From: Actinomycetes bacterium
GTDB lineage: Bacteria; Actinomycetota; Acidimicrobiia; Acidimicrobiales; Acidimicrobiaceae
Assembly (NCBI GenBank): GCA_021833085.1
Contig: JAKBGL010000083.1
Span: 1-5,938, forward strand
Reading direction: 5' to 3'
Length of the DNA: 5,938 nucleotides
The notes under the pieces were generated by a model, which worked only from the letters and a program-made list of their open reading frames with translations, made no database searches and was not told the origin of the DNA. A program made the translations under genes and the position numbers. This document shows positions 1 to 5,112 of the stretch, one piece after another; positions within the stretch are counted from its first letter, which is position 1; each line of letters opens with the position of its first letter.

Positions 1-1221
1 TACATCAATCGTAGAGATCATGGCTCTTTCTTTGGCTGGATGAGTAAGAAACACCAATCTTGCTTCCTCGCCTAAACCCGACTGTTCCATTGATGCAATT
101 GAAACACCACACTCGCCGAACACGGTCGCAACCTGCGCCAACACGCCTGGTTGATCCGCAACCTCCAACGCTATATAGAAGTTTGATTCGAGCGCCTCGA
201 CCGGAACCACATTTACCTCTGAACGTCTTAGTCGTCGCTCTGTAGATCCAAAGTGAAGGTTCTGTGCAGCATCGATAACGTCGCCCATCACAGCCGACGC
301 GGTCGGCAATCCACCTGCACCTCTACCATAAAACATTAACTCCCCAACGGCTTCGCCTTCGACAAATATCGCATTAAACGCGTCGCGAACCGAACTTAGC
401 GGATGTGTAGCCGGCAGTAGTGCTGGAAAAACCCGAACAGATAACCTTTGTTCACCCTCAAAGTCCAAGCGAGCACACTCTGCAATTAATTTTATTACAA
501 AGCCGTGTCGGCGTGCGAACTCGACGTCATGTGCCGATACGTTTGTTATACCTTCGCACAGAACGTCTTGAAATCGAACCTTCATGCCAAAGGCAATAGA
601 AGACAGTATCGCGGCCTTGGCCGCAGCATCGTATCCCTCGAGGTCAGCTCGAGGATCGGCCTCAGCATATCCAAGCTTCTGTGCCATAGCCAAAGCCTCG
701 TCAAAGGCAAGGGAGTCCTCGTGCATTCGAGTCAGAATATAGTTCGTAGTGCCGTTTACGATTCCTGTTACTCTAGAGAGTCGCTCTCCTACCAGAGAAA
801 CCCTAAGCGATCTAATTAGCGGTATGCCCCCTGCTACAGCTGCTTCAAAAAAGACGTCTCGTCCCACCTCTTCGGCTAACTCTTCAATCTCAAAGTAATG
901 CTCTGCTAAAAGGGCTTTGTTAGCAGTTACAACCGACTTACCGTTTCTAAGAGAAGTCTCAATTAGTTCCTTTGAGGGTTGAACATCTCCAATTACCTCG
1001 ACTACGATGTCAATATCTGGGTCTGTGACCAGACTTTGCGCATCCGTCGTCAAAAGAGAACGATCTATCCATGGATCTCGTTCTCGTTTTGTATCCCGCA
1101 CAAGCACTTTGGCGATCTCCAGATTTTCACCGATCTTCTCTTTTATCGAGTCGCCGTTGTCAATGAGAAGTTTGACAAAGGCTGAACCGACGTTTCCACA
1201 GCCAAGCAATCCTATCTTCAA
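1..1221 (-). CDS. hom: Homoserine dehydrogenase (C-terminus cut by window edge)
   Basis: Catalyses NAD(P)H-dependent reduction of aspartate semialdehyde to homoserine, the branch from aspartate to threonine and methionine; cytosolic. I translated 407 codons without a stop. The N-terminal Rossmann fold has G-x-G-x-x-G at residues 7-12. T-A-N-K lies at 99-102, G-I-V-N-G-T-T-N at 153-160, and the catalytic block has E187, D193, D198 and K202, with spacing matching the family's active-site residues. Y-G-R-G-A-G-G follows at 298-304. An ACT domain begins near residue 348 (Y-I-A-L-E-V-A-D-Q-P-G-V) and would normally sense threonine. Actinobacterial homologues are about 430-445 residues, so perhaps 20-40 are missing past the left edge. 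The start is TTG at 1219-1221: an in-frame TAG lies four codons upstream, no ATG or GTG is available between, and a Shine-Dalgarno precedes it. It is last in the visible argS-lysA-hom operon. One small oddity is V-I-G-D (76-79), where V-I-G-G is usual. Confidence 0.95.
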   Translation of the reverse strand, partial: MKIGLLGCGNVGSAFVKLLIDNGDSIKEKIGENLEIAKVLVRDTKRERDPWIDRSLLTTDAQSLVTDPDIDIVVEVIGDVQPSKELIETSLRNGKSVVTANKALLAEHYFEIEELAEEVGRDVFFEAAVAGGIPLIRSLRVSLVGERLSRVTGIVNGTTNYILTRMHEDSLAFDEALAMAQKLGYAEADPRADLEGYDAAAKAAILSSIAFGMKVRFQDVLCEGITNVSAHDVEFARRHGFVIKLIAECARLDFEGEQRLSVRVFPALLPATHPLSSVRDAFNAIFVEGEAVGELMFYGRGAGGLPTASAVMGDVIDAAQNLHFGSTERRLRRSEVNVVPVEALESNFYIALEVADQPGVLAQVATVFGECGVSIASMEQSGLGEEARLVFLTHPAKERAMISTIDV

Positions 1222-1227
1222 ACAGAT

Positions 1228-1232
1228 CTCCT
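1228..1232 (-). promoter_or_regulatory. Ribosome binding site of hom (fixes the TTG start)
   Basis: The minus strand reads AGGAG, six bases before TTG at 1219-1221. The in-frame stop TAG at 1231-1233 overlaps this site, so translation cannot begin further upstream. TTG is therefore the only start that preserves the first beta strand of the Rossmann fold. Confidence 0.75.
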
Positions 1233-1254
1233 ACACAAACCCTTAGTCTTTCTA

Positions 1255-2538
1255 CTAGATATCGTTACGTACTAGGTCTTCCAAAGTCTCCCGCCTTACA
1301 ACAACCCTATATCCAGCTTCATCAATAAAGACAACAGCCGGGCGAGGAACTTTGTTGTAGTTTGAGCTCATCGAGTATCCGTAAGCACCAGTCACCGGTG
1401 TTACAAGGAGTTCATTCGTCTCGATGTCAGACGGCAGCAAGGCGTCTTTAACTATGACATCTCCAGATTCGCAATGTTTTCCAGCCACTGAGTACTTCGT
1501 ATCATGGAGGTCTAGCATCCTTTGAATCATAAGCGCTTCGTATCCGCTTCCATAAAGAACAGGGCGAGGATTGTCGCTCATACCACCGTCAACGGAGACG
1601 TAGTCCCTGACTCCAGGGATTCTTTTGATCGTTCCAATCTCATACACCGTCATTCCCGCCGTAGCCACTATTGATCTACCAGGTTCAATCACCAAGGTAC
1701 GACCTTTAGATAGACCTGTCTTTGCACCATACTCATCCAAAACACGCGTCCACTGATCAATAGTAGGTGCCTCTTCACCTCTAACGTAAGGTACACCTAA
1801 TCCTCCACCTAAGATCACTTCCTCGACGTCGACATCGATTAGCAGTTGACTCAGGATCTCAACCTCTTGGCCGAAGGAGTCGAGTGAGAAGATCTGCGAA
1901 CCAATATGCGCATGAACTCCGACCAATTCCAAGACCGTTGACTTCGATATTTTTTCAATAGCAAGTTCAGCATCCCCATTTTGGACATTGAAGCCAAACT
2001 TAGAATCATCTTGACCGGTGCGGATAAACTCGTGTGTATGAGCTTCGATACCAGGAGTAATTCGCACTCCAACTCGAATCTTTCTATCCGCTAGCAGCTC
2101 TAGTCTTTGTATCTCATCAAAGGAGTCCACAACAATAAGTCCCACATCTCGCGAGAGCGCAAAACGCAGTTCATCGGTCGACTTATTATTACCATGAAAG
2201 ACTATCTTCTCTGGAGATACTCCTCCGGCTAAGCCAACAAAGATCTCACCCATAGTCGAGGCATCTAAGAAAACATCCTCTTCAGAGACGATCTCCGCCA
2301 TAGCCTTGCAGAAAAAGGCTTTTGCCGCGTATACGACTTTCCCTGAAAAATTCTCCTTAGAAACCTTCAGTCGACGTCTTATGTGAGCCGAGTCGTATAC
2401 GAACAGTGGAGTCGAGAACTCATGAGCTAAATGTGAAACCGGTACTCCATGAAGCAGGAGTTCCCCTTCACTTGAGATCGTTGCACTATCAGGCAACAGA
2501 TACGGTGGAATGGCCTGACTCTTAGGAGAATCGTACAA
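1255..2538 (-). CDS. lysA: Diaminopimelate decarboxylase
   Basis: PLP-dependent decarboxylation of meso-diaminopimelate to L-lysine, the last step of bacterial lysine synthesis; cytosolic, usually a dimer with active sites at the interface. The 427 residues are full length for the family. The alanine-racemase-like barrel carries the PLP lysine K73 in Y-A-A-K-A (70-74). H-A-H-I-G-S-Q lies at 209-215, the phosphate-binding G-G-G-L-G at 244-248, and E-P-G-R-S at 285-289. The C-terminal sheet domain has C-E-S-G-D (356-360), whose cysteine reaches the partner active site in this family, and G-A-Y-G-Y-S-M (384-390). The start is TTG at 2536-2538, directly after the argS stop codon, with GGAGGAG six bases upstream; the in-frame codon before it is TAG. 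It ends with TAG, 33 bp before hom. Tight linkage to argS implies co-transcription and probably translational coupling. In corynebacteria argS-lysA is known as one operon responding to arginine and lysine; the same control here is inference. Confidence 0.97.
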   Translation of the reverse strand: MYDSPKSQAIPPYLLPDSATISSEGELLLHGVPVSHLAHEFSTPLFVYDSAHIRRRLKVSKENFSGKVVYAAKAFFCKAMAEIVSEEDVFLDASTMGEIFVGLAGGVSPEKIVFHGNNKSTDELRFALSRDVGLIVVDSFDEIQRLELLADRKIRVGVRITPGIEAHTHEFIRTGQDDSKFGFNVQNGDAELAIEKISKSTVLELVGVHAHIGSQIFSLDSFGQEVEILSQLLIDVDVEEVILGGGLGVPYVRGEEAPTIDQWTRVLDEYGAKTGLSKGRTLVIEPGRSIVATAGMTVYEIGTIKRIPGVRDYVSVDGGMSDNPRPVLYGSGYEALMIQRMLDLHDTKYSVAGKHCESGDVIVKDALLPSDIETNELLVTPVTGAYGYSMSSNYNKVPRPAVVFIDEAGYRVVVRRETLEDLVRNDI

Positions 2539-2871
2539 CTACATCTCCTCCACTGCGTCCGCACCGACTAGTTCAAGCCCAACTCTTAGCGCTATCTGAG
2601 TCGCTCTCACCAACGCCAAACGGCTCTGTACGATCTCCTCTGAGAGGCTATCTGCAAGAACCGGGCAGTCGTGATAGAAACCGTGAAAACTGCTAGCTAC
2701 GCCTTTGAGCCACGTTGCCACTTTGTGAGGGGCTCTTTCTTTGGCTGCTGTCTCGACAACCTCGGGCAATAAAGTAATGTCCTTCATTAACTTTATCTCG
2801 CGAGGGTGCTCAAGAACTAAAAGTTCCTCCACCGAAAGCTCTCTTACACTTACTTCTTTCTGGACCGCCAT
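2539..2871 (-). CDS. argS: ArgS C-terminal anticodon-binding (DALR) portion after the internal stops
   Basis: This is the 110-codon continuation of the same frame after the stops, from the first in-frame ATG (2869-2871) to TAG at 2539-2541. It is a helical domain with L-E-H-P-R-E, L-P-E-V-V-E-T-A-A, A-P-H-K-V-A-T-W-L, F-H-G-F-Y-H-D-C and A-L-V-R-A-T-Q-I-A-L-R-V-G-L-E-L-V-G, all typical of the ArgS anticodon-binding domain. Ten sense codons lie between the TAA and this ATG, with no earlier ATG, GTG or TTG in frame. No convincing Shine-Dalgarno precedes it, so independent expression is doubtful, although re-initiation shortly after the stops is conceivable. Its good conservation says it was part of a working gene until recently or still is. 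Confidence 0.6.
   Translation of the reverse strand: MAVQKEVSVRELSVEELLVLEHPREIKLMKDITLLPEVVETAAKERAPHKVATWLKGVASSFHGFYHDCPVLADSLSEEIVQSRLALVRATQIALRVGLELVGADAVEEM
2545..2551 (-). promoter_or_regulatory. Ribosome binding site of lysA inside the end of argS
   Basis: GGAGGAG on the minus strand lies within the last codons of argS (encoding V-E-E-M) and six bases before the lysA TTG. Ribosomes ending argS would stop on top of this site, which suits translational coupling. The ATG at 2542-2544 is the last sense codon of argS and is followed at once by TAG, so it cannot start lysA. Confidence 0.75.
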
Positions 2872-2901
2872 TCTCAGTAAAGAACCGATGCGAGCGTGAG
2901 A

Positions 2902-2917
2902 TTACTGAACCTAGTAA
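2902..2917 (-). repeat. Small inverted repeat over the two internal argS stop codons
   Basis: The arms TTACT (2902-2906) and AGTAA (2913-2917) are perfect reverse complements around a six-base loop. In the mRNA the TAA lies in the 3' arm, while the TAG begins in the 5' arm and enters the loop. A five-base stem is weak and may be chance. It is recorded because it coincides exactly with the nonsense codons. Confidence 0.35.
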
Positions 2918-4164
2918 GCAGGGTTCTCCATCGACTTCTCAACGGCCTTAGTAAGGTCCAGCACGGTTGCTTTATCGAGAGAAGACGATAAACAGAGTAT
3001 TCTGGTCGCCGAGACTCCAAGTTTATCTACCACAAACGAAAGAGGTATAGAGGTTCCCGCCCTCTTAGACATCTTTACAACCTGGTTGGACTCCACTACC
3101 GACACCATCTGGCCCAAAAGTATCTCAAGTCTTATCGGATCTATTCCAAGTGCGTACATTGCGGCTTTCTGAGATGCAACCTGCCCATGATGGTCAGCAC
3201 CGAAGATGTCTATGACGCGATCAAATCCACGAACTAGGAACTTGTTCCTATGGTAGGCGATATCCCCAGCTAGGTACGTGAAGTCTCCATTCGACTTCCT
3301 AAGTACACGATCCCTTGAGTCTCCTATATCGCTTGACCGTAGCCACAGAGCGCCATCAAGTTCGTAGACGTAGCCCTTTGCATCGAGCTCAGATATCGTT
3401 TCTTCGACTGCTCCTGACTCTTCAATCGATGCCTGTGAGTACCAAACATCGAACTCCACACCAAAGTTCTCCAAAGAAGTTTTGATCTCTTCAATAATGC
3501 GTTCTGCTGCCCATCTCCCAGTGGTTTCAACGTCTAGAGTCCCATCGTACTTTCGCGCAAGTTCAACCACGTAGTCACCCAAGTAACCTCCTTCTGGCGG
3601 TTCTGATCCTTCTTTGCGAGCAAGGATCGACTCCCCTAGGCTCCTTATCTGTCCACCCGTGTCGTTCACGTAATACTCTTTAGATACGTAGTATCCGCTT
3701 CGCATTAAGACCCGAGAAAGCGCGTCCCCGTACGCCGCCCACCAACCGTTTCCTATGTGTAATGGACCTGTAGGGTTTGCCGAAACGAACTCAACTTGGA
3801 CCTTCTCATTTCGTCCAACATCTACACGTCCAAAGGAGGCTTCACCTTCCTCCAACACTTCAAGAACCTGCATATGGAGATGTACTGGCTTCATCTTGAA
3901 GTTTATAAATCCCGGCCCCGCTACTTCATATCCTTGAGTAAAGGGGAAGGTACTGAACGCCGAAGTACCAATCAGCTCAGATGCAAAGTCTCTCGGACTT
4001 TTGCCAAGTCTCTTTCCAAGCACCAACGCTGCATTGGTTGAAAACTCTCCGAACCCTTCATTTTGCGGTCTCTCTACCACAAATTCAACGTCCAACCGTT
4101 GAACTCCGACCTCAACGAGTGCCGCCTCAACGAGTTCACGGAGCTGTAGCTCCCACCTTAACAT
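2911..4164 (-). CDS. argS: ArgS N-terminal and catalytic portion, up to the first internal stop
   Basis: If the TAG at 2911-2913 terminates translation, this piece gives a 417-residue protein. It holds the N-terminal domain that recognises the tRNA elbow (E-R-P-Q-N-E at 31-36, then S-T-N-A-A-L), the Rossmann catalytic core with P-T-G-P-L-H-I-G-N-G (131-140), Y-Y-V-N-D-T-G-G-Q (164-172), Y-L-A-G-D-I-A-Y-H (297-305), G-A-D-H-H-G (322-327) and K-M-S-K-R (364-368). It lacks almost the whole anticodon-binding domain and would be expected to be inactive or weak alone, since that domain is needed for tRNA binding in characterised ArgS. The start is ATG at 4162-4164 behind a very strong Shine-Dalgarno. 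The segment from residue 372 to 410 matches the family less closely than the rest but remains alignable. Confidence 0.85.
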   Translation of the reverse strand: MLRWELQLRELVEAALVEVGVQRLDVEFVVERPQNEGFGEFSTNAALVLGKRLGKSPRDFASELIGTSAFSTFPFTQGYEVAGPGFINFKMKPVHLHMQVLEVLEEGEASFGRVDVGRNEKVQVEFVSANPTGPLHIGNGWWAAYGDALSRVLMRSGYYVSKEYYVNDTGGQIRSLGESILARKEGSEPPEGGYLGDYVVELARKYDGTLDVETTGRWAAERIIEEIKTSLENFGVEFDVWYSQASIEESGAVEETISELDAKGYVYELDGALWLRSSDIGDSRDRVLRKSNGDFTYLAGDIAYHRNKFLVRGFDRVIDIFGADHHGQVASQKAAMYALGIDPIRLEILLGQMVSVVESNQVVKMSKRAGTSIPLSFVVDKLGVSATRILCLSSSLDKATVLDLTKAVEKSMENPAY

Positions 4165-4168
4165 CTCT

Positions 4169-4175
4169 CCTCCTT
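4169..4175 (-). promoter_or_regulatory. Strong ribosome binding site of argS
   Basis: AAGGAGG on the minus strand, four bases before the ATG at 4162-4164, is a near-perfect match to the 16S rRNA anti-Shine-Dalgarno. It is the strongest such site in the window and supports the chosen argS start. An intact initiation region is unlike an old, decayed gene. Confidence 0.8.
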
Positions 4176-4325
4176 GTCACAGCCTCGCGGCGGTGCAACG
4201 TTTGGACACAGCCTAAAGCAACCGTGAGGTTAAACTGACGCCTGCCGCAAGCAGTTCATGCATGTCTTTGGATGGTATAGCGACGCCAAGCAACATTGAA
4301 GTTGAACACTCAAGGCTATGCTCTC

Positions 4326-4341
4326 ATCAAGTAGTCTTGAT
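4326..4341. repeat. Perfect 6-bp inverted repeat just upstream of tRNA-Arg
   Basis: ATCAAG and CTTGAT flank the four bases TAGT, ending ten bases before the first base of the tRNA. The position overlaps where a tRNA promoter -10 or the start of transcription would be. It could be an operator, a processing signal in the pre-tRNA leader, or chance. Confidence 0.4.
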
Positions 4342-4351
4342 AGACAGTTTT

Positions 4352-4423
4352 GCCCTCGTAGCTCAGCGGATAGAGCGCTGGCCTCCGGAGCCAGGCGCGC
4401 AGGTTCGAGTCCTGCCGAGGGCG
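4352..4423 (+). tRNA. tRNA-Arg, anticodon CCG
   Basis: A complete 72-base cloverleaf. The acceptor arms GCCCTCG (4352-4358) and CGAGGGC (4416-4422) pair perfectly. The D arm is GCTC/GAGC (4361-4364, 4373-4376) around an eight-base loop. The anticodon stem CTGGC/GCCAG (4378-4382, 4390-4394) encloses C-T-CCG-G-A, with anticodon CCG at 4385-4387, which reads the arginine codon CGG. The variable loop has four bases. The T arm GCAGG/CCTGC surrounds TTCGAGT (4404-4410). The discriminator is G (4423) and CCA is not encoded. The D loop carries A after G-G, agreeing with A20, a known arginine identity base. It diverges from argS, the enzyme that would charge it. No T-rich terminator hairpin is evident downstream. 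Confidence 0.96.
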
Positions 4424-4894
4424 CTTACCTTTGCACAGGTGGCAGTGCGAGAATGTAGCTAACGCTATAACAATAGTCGTCGATCAACCTGCAGCCAAAC
4501 TAGCCACCTCATAAGATTCGCAAGTCTATAGCTACAATCACTTATAGGAATTGAGTCGGCTACCATGTTGCTTGAGAGTCAATATCTCAAATCATATGGA
4601 CATCTTTAGCAACTGGGTGCAATATATCAACTATCTATTCGTTGTACCATCACCAAAGGTACTAGCTTTGTTGTATTCTTGTTTCGCCAGAGGTCGGAGC
4701 CTTCGTTTACATCCGAACTCAACCGCTTATTGTCAATCGTCTCCACCACTTTGAATACGGCGTATTTCACAGCTTGTGACCGACGATAATCCAGGTTTTA
4801 TATCTGCAGTATAACCCTAGATAACATGTTTGTTACCCTGGCAATATACGATGCGTCAAAGCCGACTTTGAGCCTCAGTAGTACCGCGCAACGC

Positions 4895-4924
4895 TGACAT
4901 AAGAGTCACTCAGCTCTTGTGTTA
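4895..4924 (+). repeat. Imperfect 11-bp hairpin in the noncoding stretch
   Basis: As plus-strand RNA, 4895-4905 pairs with 4914-4924 over 11 base pairs, including two G-U pairs, around the eight-base loop UCACUCAG. No U-tract follows on either strand, so it does not look like an intrinsic terminator. The asymmetric G-U pairs mean it folds better as plus-strand RNA than as its complement. Confidence 0.4.
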
Positions 4925-5102
4925 CTCCCTTCAGCGAGTCGTCAACAACTACGAAGCCGCATGCTTCGAAACCGATTCACGAAATGGACATCGGCTAGAG
5001 CTGCAAGCCCTAGTATAAAATGCAGAGAGTCCAAAGACACCGTAGCCATTTTTCGCAGCTTCATAAACACAACGACCTAGGCATTGAGCACCGAGTGCAT
5101 AA

Positions 5103-5108
5103 GGGAGG
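5103..5108 (+). promoter_or_regulatory. Ribosome binding site of the DJ-1/PfpI gene
   Basis: GGGAGG lies four bases before TTG at 5113-5115. This spacing equals that of argS and favours TTG over the in-frame ATG at 5137, which would leave 28 bases between site and start. An ATG at 5020 is also in frame but has no ribosome binding site and would add 31 residues of no recognisable character. Confidence 0.65.
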
Positions 5109-5112
5109 AAAC

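Larger units (their letters stand above)
2539..4164 (-). pseudogene. argS: Arginyl-tRNA synthetase gene interrupted by two in-frame stop codons
   Basis: ArgS attaches arginine to tRNA-Arg using ATP; class I synthetase, cytosolic, normally essential. Reading one frame through gives 541 residues plus stop, close to the usual 550 or so, with no frameshift. Codon 418 is TAG (2911-2913) and codon 421 is TAA (2902-2904). Around them the sequence reads N-P-A-Y-stop-V-Q-stop-S-H-A-R-I, where the family has N-P-V-Y-Y-V-Q-Y-A-H-A-R-I, so both stops replace tyrosines and the next alanine is serine. All other regions look sound: the N-terminal additional domain, H-I-G-N (136-139), K-M-S-K-R (364-368) and a well-kept DALR anticodon-binding domain ending V-E-E-M. 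The cause could be sequence error, recent inactivation with a second argS elsewhere, splitting into two chains, or readthrough. It heads the operon with lysA and hom and diverges from a tRNA-Arg gene. The family assignment is certain; the pseudogene label is provisional. Confidence 0.8.
4165..4351. promoter_or_regulatory. Divergent control region between argS and tRNA-Arg
   Basis: These 187 bp must hold the promoters of the argS-lysA-hom operon (leftward) and of the tRNA gene (rightward). I see no clear sigma-70-type pair. Weak candidates are TTGAAG (4296-4301) with TATGCT (4317-4322) at a short 15 bp spacing for the tRNA, and TAGGCT on the minus strand near 4210-4215 for argS without a good -35. 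A loose inverted repeat AACTG (4233-4237)/CAGTT (4252-4256) lies in the argS upstream region. No T-box, attenuator or leader peptide could be recognised. The region is named as regulatory from its position, not from a recognised operator. Confidence 0.4.
4424..5112. other. Noncoding stretch of about 690 bp with scattered short inverted repeats
   Basis: No reading frame here has both a credible ribosome binding site and recognisable protein character. The longest, 4551-4754 on the plus strand (67 codons from TTG), has no usable Shine-Dalgarno and no family resemblance I can see. Short inverted repeats are present: TTGAGA/TCTCAA (4572-4590), AATACG-G-CGTATT (4754-4766), TCAAAG/CTTTGA (4856-4871), a longer imperfect hairpin (4895-4924) and CGAAGC/GCTTCG (4952-4968). 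A -10-like TATAAA at 5014-5019 lies about 95 bases before the DJ-1/PfpI start but has no clear -35. The stretch could hold an unrecognised small RNA, a decayed gene, or simply the promoter region of the downstream gene. Confidence 0.5.

Noticed and set aside
505..1246. Plus-strand open frames opposite hom (505-819, 979-1185, 1007-1246)
   Set aside because: They are antisense shadows of a gene with clear family motifs, and they show no ribosome binding sites or recognisable domains.
2872..2913. argS broken by a frameshift between two open frames
   Set aside because: Both parts are in the same frame (the distance between them is a multiple of three), and the 13 codons from the TAG to just before the ATG at 2871 encode recognisable ArgS residues apart from the two stops.
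2539..2913. General reassignment of TAG and TAA to tyrosine in this organism
   Set aside because: TAG ends lysA at the expected length and ends argS after its usual C-terminal residues, and ordinary TAC/TAT codons supply tyrosine elsewhere. Global TAG recoding does not fit, and recoding of both codons is not known in bacteria.
4427..4440. ACCT/AGGT repeat after the tRNA as a possible terminator
   Set aside because: A four-base stem without a following T-run is too weak to call a terminator.
4262..4462. Plus-strand 66-codon open frame spanning the tRNA gene
   Set aside because: It reads straight through a perfect tRNA-Arg cloverleaf and has no protein character.
4551..4754. Plus-strand 67-codon open frame in the gene-free stretch
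   Set aside because: It starts at TTG without a usable Shine-Dalgarno, is cysteine- and serine-rich without a pattern, and resembles no family I know.
4942..5040. Minus-strand stretch of about 32 codons with a hydrophobic segment (L-H-F-I-L-G-L-A-A-L-A-D-V-H-F) that might be a gene remnant
   Set aside because: It ends at a stop after about 33 codons, lacks a start signal, and I could not match it to a family with any confidence.
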